Positions 18,201-25,737 of a stretch of DNA of 64,000 nt are shown piece by piece. The position numbers and the translations under genes were made by a program. Origin of the DNA: Nitrospirota bacterium (GTDB lineage Bacteria > Nitrospirota > 9FT-COMBO-42-15 > HDB-SIOI813); contig JADZCV010000047.1 in NCBI GenBank assembly GCA_020851375.1, forward strand, positions 28,442 to 92,441, read 5' to 3'. The notes beneath the pieces were generated by a model. That model worked only from the letters and a program-made list of their open reading frames with translations, was not told where the DNA came from and did no database searches. Numbering within the stretch: the stretch's first letter is position 1; the number at the start of each line of letters is the position of its first letter.

Positions 18201-18372
18201 TCTCGGCATTGGCGCCATTGAGTCTTGTTGATATATTGACAATCGGGAAGTCAACTTTTGGAAAGAGGTCAACACCAATACGGGGGTAGCTTACTGCGCC
18301 GAGCAGGACTAGACCGAGTATGACCATTGTTGCGAACACAGGTTTTCTGATTGATGTATCAGCGAGCCACAT
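15289..18372 (-). CDS. RND efflux transporter, inner-membrane pump (AcrB/HAE1 family)
   Basis: 1027 residues, standard for AcrB/MexB-type pumps. N-terminal cytoplasmic helix and TM1 (SIRKPVFATMVILGLVLLG), two large periplasmic domains and twelve membrane segments. The proton-relay Asp pair is in GILIDDAIIVIENIHRH, and the second-half counterpart reads LMGLVKKNAILLVDYTN. It exports drugs or other amphiphiles using the proton gradient. The start overlaps the adaptor gene by 14 bp. The substrate range cannot be told from sequence; the heavy-metal (CusA) motifs are not evident. Confidence 0.94.
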   Translation of the reverse strand: MWLADTSIRKPVFATMVILGLVLLGAVSYPRIGVDLFPKVDFPIVNISTRLNGANAETMDIDVTDKVEAAINTINGVKSITSSSTEGRSQVIVEFVLERDIDLAVQDVREKISVIRGSLPRDIDEPVIEKVDPDANPILWLALSGNKTIRELSTYADEILREQLQKIDGVGAVRMAGLQLREIIVWLDSDKLAAYGITAHDVLNKLQRENIELPGGRIEDRTTEYSIKIKGEFAAVSDFNDLVITFKDGAPVRLRDIGRIEDGMQEKRSVTRFNRVPAVGFGIQKQSGTNTVEVIERVKKELVNIGKSLPPGMSIGISFDQSTFIKRSISEVQHHLIYGGIFATIAVLFFLRSLRITLFSALAIPTSIISTLAIMNAFGFTFNNMTMLALSLSVGILIDDAIIVIENIHRHIERGLSPREAASFATSEIGLAVSATTLAIIVIFLPVAFMKGIIGRFFFQFALTVVFAVAVSLFVSFTLIPMLASRYLKGTTANMHRHPAGRLSSSLEAGYLVVEDWYRRILTVALNHRAIVVISAGIIFIISMYLVKFIGKEFLPSEDQSRFIVRLEAPRDYSIDEIEKLFKGAEEFVLTIPEVKTVFYGQGTSGETNKGSMFVGLKPKAERTRSQQEIMAEIRNRLRKTPGLKGFAEDVSLVGGGQRMVPIQYTIKGRDLTGLQQYSENVVAEFSKLPGIVDVDSSLETGKPEIRVHIDRDKAADLGVNIASVAETINLLISGEVETTKYRDESRGRRYDVKMKLNPDDRNSPEDIKRLYTRSNDGRLIELSNIVTVQPAGGPGIINRVDRQRAITLFANLEGKPLGEAMAELDAISARILPSDYSTGYKGMAEMMGESFGYLMFALVFGVILAYMVLASQYESFIHPITVLLSMPFSFIGAFLAILITGKTLNIFTFIGLILLMGLVKKNAILLVDYTNTLRARGMERKEAILAAGPVRLRPILMTTFAMVLGMMPIAVGIGEGAETRSPMAIATIGGLLTSLFLTLVVVPVVYDLFDDLQDVIYRKRRKNLPV

Positions 18373-19432
18373 TTACCCTGATCCCGTCAGAAAGGTTCTG
18401 CTGACCGGCAATTACTACATTTTCGCCGGACCGCAAACCATCTGTAATTTCCATCAAATCACCATATTTACTCCCTATCTTTACAATGTGTTCTTCTGCC
18501 CTGTCATCGCTTACGGTGAAGACCTTTATAGTTTCACCTTCATAAAGCAAAGCGGTCGCTGGTATGAGCACTGTACCTTTTGCCGCGCCGGTAAAGAGCC
18601 TGATCCTTGTAAACAGCCCAGGTCTTAAAACGCCGTCTGGATTGGGAACCACAGCCTCAGCCATGAGAGTCCTTGTCTTCTCGTCAAGGCCAGGATAGAT
18701 TATGTTAATCTTCCCATGGAATTCCCTGTCATGGAATGACTCTGCCTTGAACTGTAAATCCTGCCCCTTCTTTAAGACGCCTGAGTCCTTTTCAGATACA
18801 GAGAAATTCAATTTCAGCGGGTCAACCTGTATGACGGAGCATACTGGACTTCCGCTGCGTATGAAATTGCCTCCGGATACCATCCTGCTTTTAACTACAC
18901 CGGAAATAGGGGAGTATATCCGGGTTTTGGTCAGCCTGTGTTCGGCAATAGATAATGCTGCTCCGGCTTTTTCAGCATCTGACTCAGCTAAAGACAATTG
19001 TGATGAAACAGAATCGTAATCATGCTGAGAAAGGAGTCCATCACCGTAGAGGGATTTCTTGCGATTATACTCCAATCGTATATTTGAGAGACTTACTTCT
19101 GCCTGTTTCATGGCAGCCTTTGCCCTCGTGACCTCAAGCAGATAATCAGTATTGTTAATTGCTGCAATCAGCATCCCGCTGGTTACAACTGTTCCCTCAT
19201 CTATATAGATACTGTCCAATATTCCATCTACCTCAGCGCCAATGGTAACCTCTTCATAAGGATATAATGTACCAACAGTTTCAATAAATGGCCTTAATGA
19301 TTTTGTCTCCGCCGGCCGTACAGCGACATTGATGCTTTTTACCTTATTGACAACGGTTTCTTTTTCACCGCACCCCGAATACATAAACATTGAAGCTGTG
19401 ACAAGCATGGGGATTACAACGTACCTGCTCAT
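18359..19432 (-). CDS. RND efflux periplasmic adaptor lipoprotein
   Basis: Membrane-fusion protein of 357 residues. The signal peptide ends in lipobox YSGC (Cys about 21), which anchors it to the inner membrane. The biotinyl-lipoyl half-motif VTIGAEVDGILDSIYIDEGT, a coiled-coil hairpin (about 90-150, AAMKQAEVSLSNIRLEYNRK) and the barrel region YSPISGVVKSRMV follow in the usual order. It links the RND pump to the TolC channel. The gene overlaps tetR by 4 bp and the pump gene by 14 bp. Confidence 0.93.
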   Translation of the reverse strand: MSRYVVIPMLVTASMFMYSGCGEKETVVNKVKSINVAVRPAETKSLRPFIETVGTLYPYEEVTIGAEVDGILDSIYIDEGTVVTSGMLIAAINNTDYLLEVTRAKAAMKQAEVSLSNIRLEYNRKKSLYGDGLLSQHDYDSVSSQLSLAESDAEKAGAALSIAEHRLTKTRIYSPISGVVKSRMVSGGNFIRSGSPVCSVIQVDPLKLNFSVSEKDSGVLKKGQDLQFKAESFHDREFHGKINIIYPGLDEKTRTLMAEAVVPNPDGVLRPGLFTRIRLFTGAAKGTVLIPATALLYEGETIKVFTVSDDRAEEHIVKIGSKYGDLMEITDGLRSGENVVIAGQQNLSDGIRVNVAR

Positions 19433-20058
19433 TTCAATACTCCCTTTAACGTACCATCTGCAAATATGCCGGCAAACTGGCTTATGGTCCGCTTTATCTC
19501 ATTTTTCCCCACGTTTCTCTCTTTTATAATTTCCTCTATATGAAAAAAAGAAAATATCATGCCGAGAAAAGCCCTGGCAGCTACTTCAGATTGAAACTGT
19601 CTTATTTGTCCCTGACTCCGCCTGACATTTAAATAGCCGGCAAGAAGCCGCACCATCTCATCTATAAATCTGCTGTGAACGACCTTCACTTTTTCAGGAT
19701 ATACATGAATTTCACATGTTATGATACGGACTAAAGATTTTCTTTCCTTAAGCGTCTCGAAAAAACGTGTTCCAATTTTACTGAGGCCGTCTTTATAATC
19801 AGAAGAGTTGTTTTCAAGTTCAGGAAGAAGTTCTCTCAGCCTTGGGAGAAATGAATATCTCTTCAGCATCTCCTCAAATAGATTTTCCTTGGAACCAAAG
19901 TGCCGGAAAAGGGTGACTTCAGTAACGCCTGCTTCAGACGCTATCTCTCTGGTAGATGTGCCTGGATATCCCTTCCTTGAGATGAGTTTTAGTGTCGCTG
20001 CAAGCAGTCTCTGACAGGTTTCTTCAGGTCTGGGTGTCAATTTACGCACAGGCCTCAT
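19429..20058 (-). CDS. TetR/AcrR-family transcriptional regulator
   Basis: 209 residues. The N-terminal HTH (about 13-60) contains STREIASEAGVTEVTLFRHF, the classic TetR recognition-helix pattern; the rest is the helical ligand-binding and dimerisation domain. It is embedded in the efflux operon with 4-bp overlaps on both sides. It therefore probably represses its own operon and is relieved by an efflux substrate. A dyad upstream of tolC is a candidate site. Confidence 0.93.
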   Translation of the reverse strand: MRPVRKLTPRPEETCQRLLAATLKLISRKGYPGTSTREIASEAGVTEVTLFRHFGSKENLFEEMLKRYSFLPRLRELLPELENNSSDYKDGLSKIGTRFFETLKERKSLVRIITCEIHVYPEKVKVVHSRFIDEMVRLLAGYLNVRRSQGQIRQFQSEVAARAFLGMIFSFFHIEEIIKERNVGKNEIKRTISQFAGIFADGTLKGVLK

Positions 20059-21380
20059 TCATGACTCCTGATATCCTGTCCGGGCTCCACTGGAGATACT
20101 TCATCAAGGATCAATCCCATCTTCTTCTTTAAATCTATTATTGCAAGCTGGAGATCAATGATGCTGTTGGAATAAGACTTTTGAGCTGACACAAGAGTTG
20201 AGTTTGCATCTATTACATCAGCATTGGCCGCTAATCCGTATGAGAATTGTTTGAACACAGTATTATAATTTTCTTCTGCAAAGGAAACCTGGGTCTTGTA
20301 AAATACTATAGCTGAATTGATGGCGTCAATATTGTAGGAGGCATCGCGTACCCCTAGTTCTATCTCCTTTGCCAGGCTTAGTTTCCTTAACTCAGTTTCC
20401 CTGTATTTACTTTCTGCCTCACGCACCTCTGCAATCCGTAATCCTCCCTCATAAAGCGGATATGATAATGTAAGGGAGGCATAGATGCTTTCCTTGTTAT
20501 AAAAGGAAGAAGAGACCGGATCCTGATCCCTGCCTGAATACACCCCGTCCAGTCTGAGGGTGGGCATAAATCCTCCCTTTGCATAACGAATCCCCTCTTT
20601 TGCGGTCTCAACCTCGGCCCCGGTCTTTCTATAATCATTTCTTTTACTGAGAGCTGTCCGGATAAATTCCTCAACAGTGCCATCCGGCGCCTGTTTACCG
20701 GCAGGCTCGGATACAGAAAAACCTGACGGAATTCCGAGCAGTCTGGCCAGCATGTCTTCTGCAATGCGGAGCTCCTTATTTACTCTTGACAGATCAGCCT
20801 GTATGCCTGCTGTTTCGGCATCAGCCCTCAGAACTGCTGTCCTGGTTACCTCCCCAACCTTAAACCTTGCAGAGGCCACCCTGCTTCTTTCCTCGGCCCT
20901 CTTCAGATCAGCCTCCTTAATCTCCTTTTCCCGTTGAATCCTTATCAACCCGAAGTATGAGTTCGCTACAGCCGAGACAATATCCTCTTTCGTTATTCCA
21001 ACGCCTCTCTCACCGGCGTCAACCATATACTTTGCCTGTCTGAGCGCACTCCATTCCCTTCCGCCCCTGTATATTGGGAGGGACAATATCAAACTGTAAT
21101 TCAGGCTGTAGTCAGGCTGAATTACAGTGACAGCTGAGCTCTTTTCTTCTGAATACTTTGTGTAGCTTCCTTCAGCAGTCAGCGAAGGAAGTATACTGGA
21201 CACCGCTTTCTTCCTTGTCTGTTCAAGCTGATACAAACCTTCTCCAGCAATCCTGACGGCCTCATGATTTTTCAATGCAAGGTTATACGCCTCCTGCAGC
21301 GAAACAGTGCGATCAGCTGCAGCGGAAGGCGTGACGGAAAGAAATAATACGTAAAATAATGATACAAGAATTAAGTACAT
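20055..21380 (-). CDS. tolC: TolC-family outer-membrane efflux channel
   Basis: 441 residues with a Sec signal peptide ending about ...SAAA before DRTVSLQEAYNLALKNH. The two internally repeated OEP units start at VSLQEAYNLAL and about IRTALSKRNDYRKTGAEV, each with long coiled helices and a porin strand. The start at 21380 was chosen because GGAGGT sits 8 bp upstream; the longer frame from 21422 adds a non-signal extension. It is the first gene of tolC-tetR-adaptor-pump, giving a complete tripartite exporter. Confidence 0.92.
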   Translation of the reverse strand: MYLILVSLFYVLFLSVTPSAAADRTVSLQEAYNLALKNHEAVRIAGEGLYQLEQTRKKAVSSILPSLTAEGSYTKYSEEKSSAVTVIQPDYSLNYSLILSLPIYRGGREWSALRQAKYMVDAGERGVGITKEDIVSAVANSYFGLIRIQREKEIKEADLKRAEERSRVASARFKVGEVTRTAVLRADAETAGIQADLSRVNKELRIAEDMLARLLGIPSGFSVSEPAGKQAPDGTVEEFIRTALSKRNDYRKTGAEVETAKEGIRYAKGGFMPTLRLDGVYSGRDQDPVSSSFYNKESIYASLTLSYPLYEGGLRIAEVREAESKYRETELRKLSLAKEIELGVRDASYNIDAINSAIVFYKTQVSFAEENYNTVFKQFSYGLAANADVIDANSTLVSAQKSYSNSIIDLQLAIIDLKKKMGLILDEVSPVEPGQDIRSHE

Positions 21381-21438
21381 AATCTGACCTCCATATTTCC
21401 ATAATGTCCGGATTTGAACCAAACCTGATTATATGATT

Positions 21439-21454
21439 GTAAGTGATTACTAAC
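21439..21454. promoter_or_regulatory. Candidate TetR operator upstream of the efflux operon
   Basis: GTAAGT-GATT-ACTAAC, an imperfect dyad with five of six arm positions matching, 59 bp before the tolC start. The size and AGT/ACT half-sites resemble many TetR-family operators. The assignment to the tetR gene of this operon is inference. Confidence 0.35.
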
Positions 21455-21484
21455 ACTATTACAGAAAAAATATATTGTCAACTG

Positions 21485-22669
21485 TCAATAAACATCATCA
21501 TGCGTCGAGGCCACCCTGTCTTTGCCGGTGCTGTACAGCCTGTAACTCCAGGATGCCTTGTCAACGGGATATTTATCATAAATGAATTTATTCCCCCATG
21601 CATCATAAATTATTCCCGCTTCAAGATAATTTTGAGAGATTAATATTGATAAAGATTCAGGAGAACTGCCATTATCCAGATAGTAGTATCCGATAGCCCT
21701 TTTAAGGTACTGCAATCTGGTCATTGTCTCCTGATTTCTGAGAAAATCAGAGACCCCTGTCAGTTCATTCATGCCGGCCATTTTACCTGCCGGAAACAAC
21801 AGAAGAATAAAAATTAAAATGAAAATCAGCGCTGCGATCTGAAAGGCATACTTAAGTCTGATGCTGGATCCTGTATTCTCCTCAGGAGTTATGTCCGTAG
21901 CAGCAGGCGCATCATCCGGCGCCTGATTATTTTCATAAATAATATCCTTCTTTAAAGATCTCTGAGTTATCAATCCTGACATCAGCAGGGTGAGCATTAT
22001 CCTGTAAAGCGGAAATTGTGGCATTTCAGCCACATTGAGTATATCCGTTATGTCTCGACTGCCGTCTACAAGGTTGTACACTGTTATTTCATCAGGGCTC
22101 AATCTGGAGAAAAGATGCTCTATTTCAGCTCCTCTCTCAGTTTGTGAAAAGACTATGTTTGATGAAGGGATCCTGGCCTCAATAAGACCCCATTCATCAA
22201 CCATCCTTGAGCCTTCCATCAAAATGAAATCAGTCTGAACGGTTATTTGAAATTCCCTGTCATAATCTATCTCACAGGCGGTAAACTTATAATAACCATC
22301 CTTCCATCGTAATACATGGAATATGACTTCCATAAGTTGCTGCTGCAATGCCTCTTTTACTTCATCTGTTGAAACATGGCCTGATGATACGAATACATTC
22401 CCTATCCTTTCCTTTGTTATTTCCTGCTTACGCAATGACTCCGCAACCTGGTCTTCAGTCATTTTACCGGCACTTTTCAGGATTTCCCCAAGGCGTTTTG
22501 TTTCTCCTCCGCTTATTGCCGTAGCAAACACAAGCTGGCCATTATCAAAATGCAGTTTTGTTGATTCACTCTTATGTGATATGGACACGACTCCGCTCTT
22601 TTTCTGCATGGATATGAGCTGCAGTATTTCAGCCAGACCAAATTCCTTTATGGAACCTTCAAGAGACAT
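21485..22669 (-). CDS. PATAN/DUF4388 protein fused to a GspG-like C-terminal domain
   Basis: 394 residues in three parts. Residues 1 to about 100 are a DUF4388 (PATAN) domain (MSLEGSIKEFGLAEILQLIS, KKSGVVSISHKS). A middle region to about 245 contains a winged-helix-like segment (VDGSRDITDILNVAEM). One membrane segment follows (about 272-292). The C-terminal 85 residues (LKRAIGYYYLDNGSSPESL, YDAWGNKFIYDKY, YRLYSTGKDRVASTHDD) resemble the globular part of type II secretion pseudopilin GspG, including its DPWG-like and GADG..DD Ca-site regions. PATAN proteins are signalling components in deltaproteobacteria. The start overlaps the upstream gene by 11 bp and AGGAAG is a good RBS. Confidence 0.8.
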   Translation of the reverse strand: MSLEGSIKEFGLAEILQLISMQKKSGVVSISHKSESTKLHFDNGQLVFATAISGGETKRLGEILKSAGKMTEDQVAESLRKQEITKERIGNVFVSSGHVSTDEVKEALQQQLMEVIFHVLRWKDGYYKFTACEIDYDREFQITVQTDFILMEGSRMVDEWGLIEARIPSSNIVFSQTERGAEIEHLFSRLSPDEITVYNLVDGSRDITDILNVAEMPQFPLYRIMLTLLMSGLITQRSLKKDIIYENNQAPDDAPAATDITPEENTGSSIRLKYAFQIAALIFILIFILLLFPAGKMAGMNELTGVSDFLRNQETMTRLQYLKRAIGYYYLDNGSSPESLSILISQNYLEAGIIYDAWGNKFIYDKYPVDKASWSYRLYSTGKDRVASTHDDVY

Positions 22670-25082
22670 TTCTTCCTACCATCTGGCCGGAGCGGAATGG
22701 ACGGATACCGGTAAAAAACACCAGTATATAAGACAGGATGATTAATGAAATCCAGAAAATGGATGGCCATTCAGGCATATAATATGCTGTATTCCATGTG
22801 GCGGCAGTCTGTTCAGATATTATTCCTGCAATACCTGTACTGAATATAATGCCCAAAATTATCCCTTTGGCGGTTTGTCCTCTGATCATGTGCCACAGGC
22901 CAGGTATTATATAATAAATACGGCTGCTGCTCACAGATAGCAGGCTGCCATCCTGCTCCCTGGATTTACATGTTCTGCAAACACCTCCAAATATTTTTGA
23001 GCCTGTGCACCTCCCACATACGCTGCGGTTACAGGCAGGACAATAATACGCCATTGGCGTTCGTGGTTTGATATAAGAAATGACTGATAGTATTATGGCA
23101 ATACTTATTCCCAGAAAGAGAAAGCTCTCAGCAGGTATTCTGATTAAAGCTTTAATAATTCCGCCGGATAATGTGCCGGTATCATTTGAAGTCGTTAATG
23201 CAACACGCCACATATCACGTTTAGCAACCGGATATTCAATAACACGGTATCCGCTTCCCTTTGCCGACAACGCCGTAAAACGTTCCACATCGTGCAGGTT
23301 TATACTACTGGCTTTATTATAGGTCTCCTCTGCTTCAGCAAACAGGAGTTTTTCTCTGTAAACCTGACTTAAATTATATACTGGGATGGGAGATTCGGGA
23401 GATTCACGTATCGCATCAGTATAATATTTGATAGCCCTGTCATAGTTCCCCCTGTAGAAACTGATGTTTCCGAGCGAATTAATTGCATTGATCCTGATAG
23501 TTCTGTTGCCTGAGTTTATTAGCCTCTCAAAGTATTGCTGCGATTCATCAATCTTTCCATCTTTATTGGAAAGAAAGGCAATCCCAAAAGTTATATATTC
23601 GTTGCCTGGCTCAATTTTAAGATAGTCCTTTAAATGTTCAATAAGTTCCGGCTCGCCATATCCCCTCTCTGCGGCAACGAGTCCCCTGAGGATGATGTTG
23701 TTATGTGCAGTAGCAAAGATCGAGCTGTATTTGAGCAATACCGGTAAAAAGAGGAAAAATATGATACAGATAACAGCAAGGATCTTGTCCTTCCTGCTCA
23801 TATATATCCATGACAGGACTATCCATATCAGAACAAACCATGCAATTCCAAACAGGAACGGGATAAAGGCAATTATAAGAAAGAAGATAATGTTAAAAGG
23901 ACTGGTTACAAAGCCGGCAGTCAGCTCTTTAAATGTATGAAAAAATAACGGATATGTCCTGCAGCAAAGCGAGGCTGTAAATATAAGTATAGTAAAGCCA
24001 GCTCCAAGAAGAATTATTGAGTACAATCTCCCAGCCAGGTTAAATGATGTCCAGAAGTCTCTGAGAGTTGCCTTCACCCCTCCTGTGTATTCATAAAATA
24101 TCTGTCCGATGCCGGCCCTGGACATATGGCGAAGCGCCTTTGCCGACAGGTAATAGGATGGAGCATAATCAGGTGATAAATCCCTTGCAACAAGGCTTAG
24201 ATGATAGGCATTATCAGGCGCACCCTTTTCCATAGACATATATCCCTCACGTACAAGGAGGGCGGCGATGTCATCAATTCTGTTGATCCCCAGCCTGTAC
24301 CTGGTCCTGACAATTTCTTCAAGTATAAGGTCAGCAGAATTTGTATTACCGGCATTAATTGCATTCTGTCTCTCTATCCATAATTTTTCTATCTCCACCG
24401 GGACCAGCCTGTCATGAGCGGCTTGTGTTTCTGCATAAGCCATTCCGGATGAAACAAGAATTATTGAGGCAAGGATAACAGCCTTCATACCCCCTGCGCC
24501 GATCTTTCCCTCCGTACCTGCGACAAGTCTCCTGATGTTTTCAATATGCCTGAAATAGAGGAGGGAAGAAATAATCAGGGAGAAAATAATAAATAATATA
24601 TGTCTTTCCCCTATGGCAGTGATAACCGGAAAGAAACCGAAGGATATAAGCGCGGCAAGTGATGAATACTTCCAGAGAAACATGCTTCCTATCCATATAC
24701 CTATTGTGATCAGCCCTATATAGGGCCATAAGGAAAAGATGACGCCCATGCTTGTGGCTACCCCCTTGCCCCCCCTGAATTTCAGAAATACAGTGTAGTT
24801 GTGACCAATGATGGCGGCAAAGGCAATTACAAGAGTCCACATATCAAGCCCCCATAATGATTTGGCTATCAATACCGGTACAGCCCCTTTAAGTGCATCA
24901 AACAATAATGTCATGGCACCTCCTAATTTTCCCGTTGTCCGTAAGACATTTGTTGCCCCGATATTACCACTACCCTTTTGTCTTATGTCTCCGGCCCCCA
25001 TCATCTTTGCAATAATCATCCCGAACGGTATTGAACCGGACAGGTAACCGAAGAAAATCATGAATATCCTGAATGCAGTCAT
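22659..25082 (-). CDS. plsY: Glycerol-3-phosphate acyltransferase PlsY fused in frame to a TPR/zinc-finger membrane protein
   Basis: Residues 1 to about 197 are complete PlsY: GYLSGSIPFGMIIAK, KGSGNIGATNVLR, GHNYTVFLKFRGGKGVATSMG and TEGKIG at the normal end. PlsY acylates glycerol-3-phosphate from acyl-phosphate in the inner membrane. With no stop, the frame continues into a segment that looks like an independent Sec signal (ATG at 24488, MKAVILASIILVSSGMAYA). A helical region, several membrane spans, TPR repeats (YRGNYDRAIKYYTDAIRESP), a Cys-rich finger (CPACNRSVCGRC, CRTCK) and three more spans follow. Either a true fusion or two proteins with an internal start is possible. The start at 25082 overlaps the pgsA stop by ATGA. 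Confidence 0.85.
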   Translation of the reverse strand: MTAFRIFMIFFGYLSGSIPFGMIIAKMMGAGDIRQKGSGNIGATNVLRTTGKLGGAMTLLFDALKGAVPVLIAKSLWGLDMWTLVIAFAAIIGHNYTVFLKFRGGKGVATSMGVIFSLWPYIGLITIGIWIGSMFLWKYSSLAALISFGFFPVITAIGERHILFIIFSLIISSLLYFRHIENIRRLVAGTEGKIGAGGMKAVILASIILVSSGMAYAETQAAHDRLVPVEIEKLWIERQNAINAGNTNSADLILEEIVRTRYRLGINRIDDIAALLVREGYMSMEKGAPDNAYHLSLVARDLSPDYAPSYYLSAKALRHMSRAGIGQIFYEYTGGVKATLRDFWTSFNLAGRLYSIILLGAGFTILIFTASLCCRTYPLFFHTFKELTAGFVTSPFNIIFFLIIAFIPFLFGIAWFVLIWIVLSWIYMSRKDKILAVICIIFFLFLPVLLKYSSIFATAHNNIILRGLVAAERGYGEPELIEHLKDYLKIEPGNEYITFGIAFLSNKDGKIDESQQYFERLINSGNRTIRINAINSLGNISFYRGNYDRAIKYYTDAIRESPESPIPVYNLSQVYREKLLFAEAEETYNKASSINLHDVERFTALSAKGSGYRVIEYPVAKRDMWRVALTTSNDTGTLSGGIIKALIRIPAESFLFLGISIAIILSVISYIKPRTPMAYYCPACNRSVCGRCTGSKIFGGVCRTCKSREQDGSLLSVSSSRIYYIIPGLWHMIRGQTAKGIILGIIFSTGIAGIISEQTAATWNTAYYMPEWPSIFWISLIILSYILVFFTGIRPFRSGQMVGRNVS

Positions 25083-25636
25083 GTTTTTTTCATGCCGGAC
25101 CAGAACCTGATGGTATAGTCCCCTCCTGATATTATTGCGAGAATAGCTGAATACCAAAGCATAACAGTTCCGATTTCATGTAAATCAATGACCCTCGAAC
25201 CCAGTGAAACCGGATAATCAAGTATGAGTAATACCAATGCAACAATTTGCACGAGGGTTTTCATCTTACCCATATCCCTGGCAGCAATCACCACACCAAT
25301 GGATGAGGCTATAGCCCTTAGGCCAGTTATGGCGATATCTCTCCCCACAATCACTATGGCGAGCCACGACGGCACCCTGTGCAGTTCAACGAGCATGATC
25401 AGGGCTGACAATACAAGTAGCTTATCGGCAACAGGGTCAAGGAGCTTGCCTGATAACGTGACCTGTTTAAACTTCCTTGCAAGGTATCCGTCAAACCAGT
25501 CTGTTAAGGATGCGACTATAAAAATAAGTGCAGCCCAGCCGGACCTTGATGCAGATGGCACTGCAAAGACTATTATAAAAAAAGGTATAAGTAATATTCG
25601 CAGAGTGGTAAGGATATTGGGTAGATTCAAATTCAA
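25079..25636 (-). CDS. pgsA: CDP-diacylglycerol-glycerol-3-phosphate 3-phosphatidyltransferase
   Basis: 185 residues with about five membrane segments and the CDP-alcohol phosphotransferase motif DGYLARKFKQVTLSGKLLD-PVADK, giving the D-G-x2-A-R-x8-9-G-x3-D-x3-D pattern. It makes phosphatidylglycerol phosphate, the precursor of PG and cardiolipin. No ATG is available at the family N-terminus (NLPNILTTLRI); TTG at 25636 or 25630 is the likely start, with an AAAGGG site just before the first. It is tightly coupled to plsY downstream. Confidence 0.92.
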   Translation of the reverse strand: MNLNLPNILTTLRILLIPFFIIVFAVPSASRSGWAALIFIVASLTDWFDGYLARKFKQVTLSGKLLDPVADKLLVLSALIMLVELHRVPSWLAIVIVGRDIAITGLRAIASSIGVVIAARDMGKMKTLVQIVALVLLILDYPVSLGSRVIDLHEIGTVMLWYSAILAIISGGDYTIRFWSGMKKT

Positions 25637-25734
25637 CCCTTTGCCTTAAGTATGAAATCCGTAAGAATTCCGTCAACATGCAGCAGGAACCGGATATTAC
25701 TGGCCTTTTCAGTCAGAGATTTGATATCAGGCAA
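25633..25734 (-). pseudogene. kdsC: kdsC remnant (3-deoxy-D-manno-octulosonate 8-phosphate phosphatase) with large internal deletion
   Basis: The gap between kdsD and pgsA translates, in the kdsD frame directly after its stop, as a 33-codon frame. It begins with SLTEKASNIRFLLHVDGILT, very like the start of KdsC (..KIKLLILDVDGVLTDG), including the HAD motif-I region but with His for the nucleophilic Asp. It then passes straight into DFILKAKG and a stop, like the usual KdsC C-terminus (..ILKAQGKW). About 130 residues of the catalytic core are absent. KdsC is normally encoded between kdsD and the next envelope gene, so position supports the reading. Confidence 0.6.
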
Positions 25735-25737
25735 TTC

